A DNA stretch of 13,457 nt from JANXQE01 sp035651635 (GCA_035651635.1 DASRFK010000293.1:1-13457), one strand, 5' to 3'. Shown: positions 1-8,076, numbered from the stretch's first letter. Notes: a model not told the origin generated them from the letters alone. Numbers and translations are program-made.

Positions 1-3000
1 CGCGCAGTGCTGGAAATCAATATTCGCTTGTTCAATCCAACGCCGTTGCCCCAAAGCTTTCATTTGTGGACCAACCCGGCGGTGCACGTGAACGACCGGT
101 ACCAATCGGTATTCCCGCCGGATGTACAGGCTGTCTATGACCACGGCAAACGTGATGTATCTGCCTTTCCGATCGCGCGCGGCGAGTATTACAAAGTCGA
201 TTACTCAGGCGGGGTGGATATTTCCTGGTACAAAAATCTGCCCGTGCCGACTTCCTACATGGCGGCAAAGTCCAATTACGATTTTGTTGGCGGTTACGAC
301 CACGGGAAACAAGCCGGCGTTCTGCACGTGGCGGATCATCACGTTATTCCCGGCAAAAAGCAGTGGGTCTGGGGCAGTGGCGATTTTGGCCAGGCCTGGG
401 ATCGGAATCTCACCGATGCCGACGGCCCGTACGCAGAGCTGATGTGCGGCGTCTTCGCCGATAACCAGCCGGATTTTTCCTGGCTTGAACCATTCGAACA
501 TAAAGAGGTCAGACAGTTCTTCCTGCCCTACAAAAAGATTGGGTATGTGCGCAATGCGACAACCGAGGCGGCGGTGTCGTTGGAGATTGAAAAGGGAAAA
601 GCGCGAATCGGCGCGTACGCAACGGCCCTTTGCCCGGGCGCGGTGCTTCGACTGAACTATCGTAGCAAAAGCCTTTGGACCAAACGGGTTGATCTGGGGC
701 CGGCAGGGGCGTTCATTGGTGAAGCGCCTTTGCCGAAAGGCATGAAGCCACAGGAGCTGGAGCTTAGTGTCCGAAACGAAAAGGACGAACTTCTGGTCAG
801 CTACCGCCCGGAGCCCAAACAAGAGGAGGCCCTTCCCGAGCCGGCCAAACCGATCGCCGCACCGGAGAAGTTGCCGAGCACCGAAGCATTGTATCTCGCG
901 GGGTTGCATCTCGAACAATACCGGCACGCCACCTGCGAACCGGAGGATTACTACCGCGAGGCCTTGCGCCGGGATTCTCGGGACTCGCGCAACAACAACG
1001 CGCTTGGATTGTTGCTTCTACGGCGAGGCCAATTCGCAAAAGCCGAACCGTTGTTCCGCGCTGCCCTCAAAACTCAAACCGCGCACAACCCAAATCCTCG
1101 CGATGGCGAAGCCTATTACAACCTGGGGGTTTGCCTTCGGTTTCTTGGGCGGACGGACGAGGCGTACGATGCGTTTTACAAAGCAACGTGGAATGCGGCC
1201 TGGCAGGCGGCGTCCTTTTTTCAACTGGCTCAACTGGCCACCACGCGCGGCGAATTTGCGAAAGCGCTGGAATTCGTCGGCTCGTCGCTCGCTCGGAATG
1301 CCGAGAACCAAAAAGCCACACACCTGCAAGCGATGCTCTTGCGCAAACTCGGTCGACACGAGGAATCCTCACGAATCGCGCGCGCCGCGCTGACGCGCGA
1401 CCCTTTGGATTTCGGGGTCCGAAACGAGCTGGGCATTCTCGGAGACCAGGCAGAGCAAAAGAAGCGAAGCGAGTTGATGGAGCGCAATGCCGAGAGCTAC
1501 TTGTCGATCGCTGCCGATTACGCGCACGCCGGCTCGTACTCGGAGGCGATCGATTTGCTTGAGGGCTTTGTTCGGAGTCCCGGCTTTAGCCGGCCAGATC
1601 CTCATACGCTTGCGTACGCAGCGTCGGGAGTCGCCCGAGATTCCTGCGCCTGTCCGTCTGAAGGCGGGACTCCAGACCGATCTCCTGGTCATACCAGCCA
1701 AGCCGGCAACCCCAATGGCCGACCAATGGTGTTTTATTTTCTGGGCTACTACGCCAGCCAGGCAGGAGACGCTACACTCGCCGTGCGATATTTCAAAGCG
1801 GCGAGCAAACAATCACCCGAGTGCTGTTTCCCCAACAATCTGGATTGCATCCGGGCGCTCGAAACGGCATTGCAATTCAATCCCAAGGATGCGCGCGCCA
1901 GCTTTTATCTCGGGAACCTCTGGTATGACAAACGCCAGGTGACCCAAGCAACCGCTTGCTGGGAACAAGCACGGCGAAGCGAACCGGCCTTGCCAACGAC
2001 CCATCGAAATCTGGCCTTGGCTTACTTCAACAAACAGGGCAATCCCGCCAAAGCGCTGCGAGCGATGGAACGGGCTTTCCGCCTGGACCAAACTGACGCT
2101 CGAGTTTTGTTCGAGCTGGACCTGCTGAAAAAGCGAGCGGGAGTCGCGCCCGCCAAGCGGCTAAAGTTTCTGAGAAAGCACCGGGATCTGGTGAACGCGA
2201 GGGAAGATCTGTTGATTGAATTCGTCACGCTGTTGAATTTCTTCGGGCTGCATGAGGAAGCCTTGCAGATCTTGCTGAATCGCAAGTTTCATCCATGGGA
2301 GGGCGGAGAGGGCAAGGTAACGGGGCAGTATGCGGTCAGCCTGATGGAAATCGCCAAGACGTTATTAGGTTTCGTGGAACCGCTGAACGTCATCCTATCT
2401 TCCAACGCTGGAGCGAGGGTGGTCTCGCGAATTTACGGAGGCGAACCGCTGCCATCGCCTAGCGACCCTAGACAAAGCGCGCAACACGCGATCAAATTGC
2501 TCGAGCGCGCCAGGACGTACCCGGAGAATCTTGGCGAAGGCAAGTTGCACGGGGCACAGGAAAATCAAATTTTATTTTGGCTCGGTGTGGCTTGCGAGCG
2601 AGCGGGCGATCTGGCCCGGGCGAAGCAGTTCTGGAGAGATGCCTCGACGGGGATAAAAACCCCTACGCCAGCGGTTTATTACAACGATCAGAATCCAGAA
2701 ACGATCTTTTACCAAGGCCTGGCGCTGCAAAAGCTCGGCCAACTCGCCAAAGCGAGGAAACGTTTTAAAACGCTGATCGATTTTGGCCGAAAACATCTTC
2801 GCGACCACGTCGAAATCGATTACTTCGCCGTGTCTTTGCCGGAGTTCATGGTTTTCGACGATGATCTCGACCGGCGCAACGAAATCAATTGTCGGTACTT
2901 GATGGGCTTGGGCCAGTACGGCTTGCGCAAAGACGCCGCCGGATTTCGCGAACTTCGGACGGTGTTGAAATTGGACCCTGCGCACCTGCCGGCGCAATTG

Positions 3001-3042
3001 CATCTGACTGTCAACGCCTGGGTGAGGGGCTTCCAAAGATGA
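1..3042 (+). CDS. DUF5107 domain and tetratricopeptide repeat protein, 5' end missing
   Basis: The frame is already open at base 1, so the GTG at 7 is probably internal and the true start lies outside the window. Residues 1 to about 190 (counted from base 7) match the DUF5107 family as I remember it, with the stretches SWYKNLPVPTSY, GGYDHGKQAG and KKQWVWGSGDFG; I believe this domain has a galactose-mutarotase-like fold, which suggests but does not prove sugar binding. From about residue 285 to the end there are many degenerate TPR helical pairs (for example NNALGLLLLRRGQFAKAEPLF and RNLALAYFNKQGNPAKALRAM), plus the family signatures HPWEGGEGKVTGQY near 762 and YPENLGEGKL near 840. The exact function is unknown. 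The sugar transporter and glycosidase downstream suggest carbohydrate metabolism. Residues about 523-556 are not TPR-like and come from an inserted repeat. No signal peptide can be judged because the start is missing. Confidence 0.9.
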   Translation, partial: RAVLEINIRLFNPTPLPQSFHLWTNPAVHVNDRYQSVFPPDVQAVYDHGKRDVSAFPIARGEYYKVDYSGGVDISWYKNLPVPTSYMAAKSNYDFVGGYDHGKQAGVLHVADHHVIPGKKQWVWGSGDFGQAWDRNLTDADGPYAELMCGVFADNQPDFSWLEPFEHKEVRQFFLPYKKIGYVRNATTEAAVSLEIEKGKARIGAYATALCPGAVLRLNYRSKSLWTKRVDLGPAGAFIGEAPLPKGMKPQELELSVRNEKDELLVSYRPEPKQEEALPEPAKPIAAPEKLPSTEALYLAGLHLEQYRHATCEPEDYYREALRRDSRDSRNNNALGLLLLRRGQFAKAEPLFRAALKTQTAHNPNPRDGEAYYNLGVCLRFLGRTDEAYDAFYKATWNAAWQAASFFQLAQLATTRGEFAKALEFVGSSLARNAENQKATHLQAMLLRKLGRHEESSRIARAALTRDPLDFGVRNELGILGDQAEQKKRSELMERNAESYLSIAADYAHAGSYSEAIDLLEGFVRSPGFSRPDPHTLAYAASGVARDSCACPSEGGTPDRSPGHTSQAGNPNGRPMVFYFLGYYASQAGDATLAVRYFKAASKQSPECCFPNNLDCIRALETALQFNPKDARASFYLGNLWYDKRQVTQATACWEQARRSEPALPTTHRNLALAYFNKQGNPAKALRAMERAFRLDQTDARVLFELDLLKKRAGVAPAKRLKFLRKHRDLVNAREDLLIEFVTLLNFFGLHEEALQILLNRKFHPWEGGEGKVTGQYAVSLMEIAKTLLGFVEPLNVILSSNAGARVVSRIYGGEPLPSPSDPRQSAQHAIKLLERARTYPENLGEGKLHGAQENQILFWLGVACERAGDLARAKQFWRDASTGIKTPTPAVYYNDQNPETIFYQGLALQKLGQLAKARKRFKTLIDFGRKHLRDHVEIDYFAVSLPEFMVFDDDLDRRNEINCRYLMGLGQYGLRKDAAGFRELRTVLKLDPAHLPAQLHLTVNAWVRGFQR
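1574..1673. repeat. REP-like inverted pair inserted in frame in the TPR gene
   Basis: The left arm (1574-1593) begins GGAGTCCCGG and is itself a hairpin, CCGGCT-TT-AGCCGG. The right arm (1654-1673), read on the minus strand, begins GGAGTCCCGC and matches the left arm at 17 of 20 positions. Between the arms are two more small hairpins, 1606-1624 (ACGCT paired with AGCGT) and 1624-1638 (TCGGG paired with CCCGA). The translation here is rich in S, G, P, A and C and is flanked on both sides by TPR-like helices. The head-plus-hairpin design resembles the intergenic pairs at 3060 and 10032, so I read this as a diverged relative. Confidence 0.75.
2377..2451. repeat. Nine-base direct repeat around an atypical segment of the TPR gene
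   Basis: GAACCGCTG occurs at 2377-2385 and again at 2443-2451, spaced by exactly 66 bases (22 codons). It brackets a stretch whose translation interrupts the helical TPR pattern just before the family signature YPENLGEGK. It could be a scar of a short in-frame insertion or duplication, but a nine-base repeat can also arise by chance. Confidence 0.25.
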
Positions 3043-3059
3043 ACTCCAATTTCCACGAC

Positions 3060-3116
3060 CTGCCGCATAAATGCGGCGTTCCGACCCGCCTCCGGAACGC
3101 CGCATTTATGCGGCAG
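3060..3116. repeat. Perfect 24-bp inverted repeat, REP-like pair
   Basis: Arm 3060-3083 reads CTGCCGCATAAATGCGG followed by CGTTCCG. Arm 3093-3116 is its exact reverse complement. The loop is 9 bases. Each arm contains its own hairpin, CCGCAT-AA-ATGCGG, so the pair can fold as one long stem or as two small ones. In this copy the CGTTCCG heads face inward. It starts 18 bases after the TPR gene stop and ends 44 bases before the transporter start, so it could stabilise or terminate the upstream message. There is no T-run behind it, so it is not a classical intrinsic terminator. Confidence 0.95.
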
Positions 3117-3160
3117 CGCCAATCGACAGTCGTCCCTCAACGCGAACTCTCGCAGCCTTC

Positions 3161-4642
3161 ATGATCACCCAGCCGAACACCGGCAAGGCCAGTTCCACCA
3201 AACCCGTGAAATTCAACTCACGCTATGTCTGGACCATCTCCTCCGTGGCCGCCTTGGGCGGCCTGTTGTTCGGCTGGGACTGGGTCGTGATTGGCGGCGC
3301 CAAGCCGTTTTTCGAGCCCCACTTTAACCTGGTGGCAATCGCCGCTCAATGGAGTCAGCACAGCCTGGCGCGCCTGTTTGGGTTAACCAACCCGGCAACC
3401 CTGAGCGGTTGGGCCAACAGTTGTGCTTTGCTCGGGTGCCTTTTGGGTTCACTCGCTGCTGGCGCGTGCAGCGACAAATTTGGTCGCAAGAAGCTGCTGG
3501 TTTTCTCAGGACTCCTGTTTGGCGCCTCCTCGATCGCGACCGGCTGGGCGGGGACATTCAATCAATTCGTGACGTGGCGGATTCTGGGTGGAGTCGCCAT
3601 TGGCATGGCTTCAAACCTCTCGCCTCTCTATATCGCCGAGGTCGCCCCTGCCGAATTGCGGGGACGACTGGTCACGCTCAATCAGTTGACCATCGTCTTC
3701 GGTATCCTCGCCGCGCAGTTGCTCAATATGGTCGTAGCCCAACGGGTGCCGGAGGGCGCGACGCCTGAGTTCATCGCGCAATCGTGGAACGGCCAGTACG
3801 GCTGGCGCTGGATGTTTACGTTGGTCGCGGCGCCGTCGCTCTTATTTTTCTGCTCAGCCCTGTTTGTTCCCGAAAGCCCACGATGGTTACTTAAGAATGG
3901 CCAACAAGATTCAGCTCGGCGCGTATTGGCGCGGATCGGCTCGGAAGCCTATGCCCAGGACGAATCGCGCAACATCCAGGCTACCATCGCCGCCGAAGAA
4001 GTGGCCCACGTGCGCCTGGGCGATCTGCTTTCCCCGAGGCTCTTTCGAATTCTGCTGATCGGCTGCGCGCTGGCGGTGCTGCAACAATGGAGCGGGATCA
4101 ATGTCCTGTTTAATTATGCGGAAAACATTTTCAAAAGCGCCGGCTTTGGCGTGAACACGATCCTGGCCTTCATTGCGATTACCGGCGTCGTGAATATGGC
4201 ATTCACTTTTGTCGCTTTGACCACTGTCGATGGCTGGGGGCGGCGCAGCCTCATGCTCTTTGGCTGCGCCGGCATTGCGATCTCGCACCTGCTCATCGGC
4301 GCAGCCTATTTGCTGAAGTTGAAAGGCCTGGCCGTGTTGCTGTTCTCCCTCGCCGCAATCGGCTGTTATAGTATGTCTTTGGCCCCCGTCACTTGGGTGC
4401 TGATCTCGGAAATTTTCCCCAATCGCATCCGCGGAACGGCAATTTCAGTTGCCGTGTCCGCCCTCTGGATTGCCTGCTTCATCCTTACTTACACGTTCCC
4501 TATTTTGGAACGAAAAATCGGCACTGGGAACACCTTCTGGATTTATGCGGGCGTTTGCGCTGTTGGCTTCGTCTTCGTCCGAGTATGCGTTCCGGAAACC
4601 AAAGGCAAAACGCTTGAACAAATCGAAAGCGAACTGCTGTGA
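3161..4642 (+). CDS. Sugar porter family MFS transporter (XylE/GLUT-like sugar:H+ symporter)
   Basis: A 493-residue inner-membrane protein with about 12 hydrophobic segments. It shows the sugar porter signatures in order: FGWD (Asp40, the place of the proton-coupling Asp of XylE), DKFGRKK after the third segment, PLYIAEVAPAELRGR, NQLTIVFG, PESPRWLL closing the first half, QQWSGINVLFNYAE (Gln308-Gln309), DGWGRR, PVTWVLISEIFPNRIRG (Trp412) and PETKGKTLEQIE at the C-terminus. The order and several residues resemble E. coli XylE, so import of a hexose or pentose with protons is likely; the exact sugar cannot be told. The ATG at 3161 is chosen because upstream in-frame starts fall inside the hairpin repeat and would add a non-family N-terminus. 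No clear Shine-Dalgarno is seen. The last 24 bases of the gene are copied at 4925 by the tandem duplication. Confidence 0.95.
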   Translation: MITQPNTGKASSTKPVKFNSRYVWTISSVAALGGLLFGWDWVVIGGAKPFFEPHFNLVAIAAQWSQHSLARLFGLTNPATLSGWANSCALLGCLLGSLAAGACSDKFGRKKLLVFSGLLFGASSIATGWAGTFNQFVTWRILGGVAIGMASNLSPLYIAEVAPAELRGRLVTLNQLTIVFGILAAQLLNMVVAQRVPEGATPEFIAQSWNGQYGWRWMFTLVAAPSLLFFCSALFVPESPRWLLKNGQQDSARRVLARIGSEAYAQDESRNIQATIAAEEVAHVRLGDLLSPRLFRILLIGCALAVLQQWSGINVLFNYAENIFKSAGFGVNTILAFIAITGVVNMAFTFVALTTVDGWGRRSLMLFGCAGIAISHLLIGAAYLLKLKGLAVLLFSLAAIGCYSMSLAPVTWVLISEIFPNRIRGTAISVAVSALWIACFILTYTFPILERKIGTGNTFWIYAGVCAVGFVFVRVCVPETKGKTLEQIESELL

Positions 4643-4924
4643 GATCTTTTAACCACGGATGGACACGGATAGACACAGATGGGAGGGTTTTGAGAGCTTC
4701 GATCTCGGCGAGAACCGTTGCACGACCAGCCATCGCCTTTTTATCTGCGGTCGCCCTGAATCTGCGGGCAAACAATTACTGCATTCCGGGTTCTTCTCTG
4801 CATTTTCTACGGTTGAAATACCTTCTTAATTCGTGTGCCTTCGTAAAATTCGTGTCGCCTGTGTTGGCGTTACAGGCTCTTTTCCGCGCCCTCATCCGTG
4901 TTCATCGGTGTTCATCCGTGGTTG
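4619..4924. repeat. 306-bp tandem repeat unit, copy 1 (with terminal inverted repeats)
   Basis: The unit begins in the last 24 bases of the transporter gene. It then carries a left end at 4651-4680 (AACCACGGATGGACACGG and onward) and a right end at 4894-4923 that is nearly its reverse complement. Each end is built from three 10-base steps of the form NNACACGGAT. The inner part has a core at 4743-4768 shared with the array downstream of mpl, and two AATTCGTGT direct repeats near 4830-4855. No protein of its own is recognisable. Copy 1 differs from copy 2 at 10 of 306 positions by my count. Confidence 0.95.
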
Positions 4925-5230
4925 CAAATCGAAAGCGAACTGCTGTGAGATTTTTTAACCACGGATGGACACGGATAAACACGGATGGGAGGGTTTTGAG
5001 AGCTTCGATCTCGGCGAGAACCGTTGCACGACCAGCCTTCGCTTTTTTATCTGCTGTCGCCCTGAATCTGCGGGCAAACAATTACTGCATTCCGGGTTCT
5101 TCTCTGCGTTTTCTACGGTTGAAATACCTTCTTAATTCGTGTGCCTTCGTAAAATTCGTGTCGCCGGTGTTGGCGTTACAGGCTCTTTTCCGTGACCTCA
5201 TCCGTGTTCATCGGTGTTCATCCGTGGTTG
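4925..5230. repeat. 306-bp tandem repeat unit, copy 2 (runs into the glycosidase gene)
   Basis: This is a direct copy of 4619-4924 at about 97% identity, including a second copy of the transporter 3' end. Its terminal inverted repeats are 4957-4986 and 5200-5229 and match at 27 of 30 positions. The three bases CAA occur at the left edge, the junction and the right edge (4619, 4925, 5231), which fits a tandem duplication through microhomology. Because 306 is a multiple of three, both copies are read in the same frame and neither stops the frame of the glycosidase. Together, positions 4643-5223 hold no recognisable gene apart from this repeat. Confidence 0.95.
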
Positions 5231-8073
5231 CAACAGCTTTTCTTTTCTTGCCGCGGTTCAGCTCAGCCGCCGAACCGGACCATCTATCACTTGCCGGGCG
5301 GTGGCGTTTCGAGCTGGACCGGGCGAACATCGGTATCGAACAAAAATGGTGCAGCCGCACCTTGAGCGGCGAACTCAGCCTGCCCGGGTCCCTTCCTGCT
5401 CAAGGCATCGGCGACGATGTAACCGTCGATACCAAATGGACCGGTGACATCGTGGATAAATCCTGGTTCACCGCGCCGGAGTACGCCAAGTATCGCCAGC
5501 CGGGAAACGTAAAAGTTCCGTTCTGGCTCCAGCCAGCTAAATGCTACGCTGGGGTCGCTTGGTACCAACGAGAAATAGAGATTCCTGCCTCCTGGAGTGC
5601 TAAACGCGTGGTGCTGAACCTGGAACGGCCGCATTGGGAGACCCGGGTCTGGCTCGACGACAAACCGCTAGGTTCAAACGACAGCCTGTCGACAGAGCAC
5701 GAATATGATCTGGGCACCGGTCTTTCACCCGGCCGTCACCGGCTCACCATTCGGGTCGATAACGGCTTGGTGGTGGATATCGGAGTCAATTCACACAGCA
5801 TCTCGGATCACACCCAGGGTAATTGGAATGGAATCGTTGGCCGGATGGAACTGCGTGCGACGCCACCGGTCTGGATCGATCAGGTGCGGCTCTATCCTGC
5901 GGATTCGAATGGGGAATTTCGCCTGGTGACCGTAATAGGAAACGTTGCCGGAACCGATGGCCAAGGAAAACTTTCGGTGTGGTCTGGGCCCGCTATGCCG
6001 CACCAAGTCAGCCGCTCATCTCAGCTTCTAAGGGAGGTCCCAGTCCAATGGTCTGCCACGGGGGCGGTAGTGGAGACCCGTTGTCTGTTGCCTCAAGGAC
6101 CCCGCGAATTCTGGGATGAGTTCAGCCCAACACTGCATCCACTGCTGGTGAAGCTTTCGAGTGGCGACTCGAAGCTCCTCGCCTACGGCTCGCGCGAAAT
6201 CTCGACCCGGGGAACTCAATTCCTGATCAACGGTCAAAAGACTTTCATCCGCGGCACGCTCGAATGCTGCATCTTCCCAAAGACCGGGCATCCGCCCACT
6301 GACCTCGATTCCTGGCGCCGCATCATCCGCATTGCCAAAGCCCATGGATTGAACCTAATCCGATTCCATTCCTGGTGCCCGCCGGAGGCGGCATTCGATG
6401 CCGCTGATGAGCTGGGTTTTTATTACCAGGTCGAAATTGCTTCCTGGGCCAACATGTCCACGACACTTGGCGATGGCAAACCGGTCGACCAATGGTTGTA
6501 TCGCGAAGCGGACCGGATTATCAAAGCCTATGGCAATCACCCCTCATTTCTGCTCATGCCGTACGGCAACGAACCGGGTGGTGAGCATCATACGCAATAC
6601 CTGGCCAAGTGGGTTGAGCATTGGAAAGCCACTGATCCGCGTCGCCTGTACACCAGCGCGTCCGGTTGGCCGGAACTCTCCGAAAATCAGTTCCAGGTTA
6701 CGCCGAACCCTCGCATTCAAGCTTGGGGCCAGGGCCTGAAATCCCGGATTAATGCTCGGCCACCGGAGACCACAACTGATTACCGCGAATTCATTCAAAA
6801 GCGCACCGTTCCGGTCATCAGCCACGAGATCGGTGAATGGTGTGTGTATCCGAACTTCGCCGAAATCCCTAAATACACCGGTTACCTAAAGCCAAAGAAT
6901 TTCGAGATTTTCCGCGATACATTAACGGCGCATCACATGGCCGATCAAGCTCACCAGTTCCTGTTGGCGTCGGGCAAGCTTCAGACCTTGTGCTACAAGG
7001 AAGAAATTGAATCGGCCTTGCGGACGCCGGGCATGGGAGGATTCGAACTGCTCGACCTGCACGATTTTCCCGGGCAGGGCACCGCGCTGGTCGGCGTGCT
7101 CGATCCGTTTTGGGATGATAAGGGTTACGTAACCGCGCAGGAATTTCGACGGTTCTGCAACAGCACGGTTCCTTTGGCCCGGCTCAAGCAGCGGGTTTTC
7201 ACCACCGGCGATGCACTGGAGGCGGATGTCGAGGTTGCGCACTTCGGGCCGGCGCCATTCGAACACGCTTCCGTGACGTGGGCCTTGCGCACTGAGAACG
7301 GCAAAGTGGTGCGGCGCGGCCAATTGGCCTCACGTTCCATACCGTTGGGTAACGGCGTTACGCTCGGATCCGTCAGCACGCCTTTAAACGGCCTACGCGC
7401 GCCCGGCAAGTACAGCTTAGCGGTTCGGATTGCGTCAGCATCTCCTAAAGATCACAGCGACGCGTTTGAGAATGATTGGGATGTCTGGATTTATCCGACA
7501 ACCATCGAGTCCGCACCTGCATCTGACGTTAGAATCGTGCACGAGCTGAATGAAACGACTCTCAGCGCATTAAACCAGGGGGACAAGGTGCTCTTGGAGA
7601 TTCCTCCCGATCGAGTCAAAGGAGATCGCCATGGTCCGGTGGCCCTGGGCTTTTCGAGCATTTTCTGGAACACCGCCTGGACCGGGCGACAGGCGCCACA
7701 CACTTTGGGAATCCTGTGCGACCCGAAAGGCGCTGCTTTATCAGAATTCCCGACCGAGTATCACACCAACTGGCAGTGGTGGTATCTGGTCAGCCGGGCC
7801 GGCGCGATGATTCTGGATGGACTGCCGGCGGAACTGAGCCCAACCGTTCAGGTCATTGACGATTGGGTCACCAACCGCAGGTTGGGCCTTTTGTTCGAAG
7901 CAAAAGTGAGCAAAGGCAAGGTTATGGTGTGCAGCATCGATCTCGAAGACAATCTGGAACAAAACCCGGTCGCTCGCCAAATGCGCCACAGCGTACTCAG
8001 ATACATGGCCAGCTCGCATTTCGCTCCGAAGGTCTCCGTCTCAGCCGAGCAAATCCGCAGCCTGATCAAGTAG
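5224..8073 (+). CDS. GH2-like glycoside hydrolase, probably exported, start uncertain
   Basis: About 949 residues from the GTG at 5224. The order is: a short hydrophobic stretch VATAFLFLPRFSSA ending at a plausible signal-peptidase site before AEP; an N-terminal jelly-roll sugar-binding domain (about 20-200, with LAGRWRFELD and WYQREIEIPASW at 113); an immunoglobulin-like domain (about 210-325); a TIM barrel (about 330-640); then beta-rich and alpha/beta C-terminal domains. In the barrel, YGNEPGG places the likely acid/base Glu450 and VISHEIGEW the likely nucleophile Glu535, as expected for retaining clan GH-A enzymes. It should cleave a beta-linked glycoside, but the substrate cannot be inferred. 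The frame stays open upstream to a GTG at 4639 overlapping the transporter stop; that extension is pure repeat, so I reject it. The signal peptide lacks the usual positive start, suggesting that the repeat replaced the original 5' end. No Shine-Dalgarno is evident. Confidence 0.85.
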   Translation: MVATAFLFLPRFSSAAEPDHLSLAGRWRFELDRANIGIEQKWCSRTLSGELSLPGSLPAQGIGDDVTVDTKWTGDIVDKSWFTAPEYAKYRQPGNVKVPFWLQPAKCYAGVAWYQREIEIPASWSAKRVVLNLERPHWETRVWLDDKPLGSNDSLSTEHEYDLGTGLSPGRHRLTIRVDNGLVVDIGVNSHSISDHTQGNWNGIVGRMELRATPPVWIDQVRLYPADSNGEFRLVTVIGNVAGTDGQGKLSVWSGPAMPHQVSRSSQLLREVPVQWSATGAVVETRCLLPQGPREFWDEFSPTLHPLLVKLSSGDSKLLAYGSREISTRGTQFLINGQKTFIRGTLECCIFPKTGHPPTDLDSWRRIIRIAKAHGLNLIRFHSWCPPEAAFDAADELGFYYQVEIASWANMSTTLGDGKPVDQWLYREADRIIKAYGNHPSFLLMPYGNEPGGEHHTQYLAKWVEHWKATDPRRLYTSASGWPELSENQFQVTPNPRIQAWGQGLKSRINARPPETTTDYREFIQKRTVPVISHEIGEWCVYPNFAEIPKYTGYLKPKNFEIFRDTLTAHHMADQAHQFLLASGKLQTLCYKEEIESALRTPGMGGFELLDLHDFPGQGTALVGVLDPFWDDKGYVTAQEFRRFCNSTVPLARLKQRVFTTGDALEADVEVAHFGPAPFEHASVTWALRTENGKVVRRGQLASRSIPLGNGVTLGSVSTPLNGLRAPGKYSLAVRIASASPKDHSDAFENDWDVWIYPTTIESAPASDVRIVHELNETTLSALNQGDKVLLEIPPDRVKGDRHGPVALGFSSIFWNTAWTGRQAPHTLGILCDPKGAALSEFPTEYHTNWQWWYLVSRAGAMILDGLPAELSPTVQVIDDWVTNRRLGLLFEAKVSKGKVMVCSIDLEDNLEQNPVARQMRHSVLRYMASSHFAPKVSVSAEQIRSLIK

Positions 8074-8076
8074 CTG

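Noticed and set aside
205..927. Minus-strand 240-residue frame opposite the DUF5107 domain
   Set aside because: It is the shadow of a clear coding gene, with no recognisable motif of its own.
3071..3160. ATG at 3071 as the transporter start
   Set aside because: It lies inside the perfect hairpin repeat and gives an Arg/Pro-rich extension not seen in sugar porters; ATG 3161 fits better.
4639..5223. GTG at 4639 as the start of a 1144-residue glycosidase
   Set aside because: The added residues are two near-identical 102-residue translations of a non-coding repeat. The protein family begins after 5230.
4651..5229. A complete insertion sequence
   Set aside because: Inverted ends are present, but no transposase-like frame lies between them in either copy.
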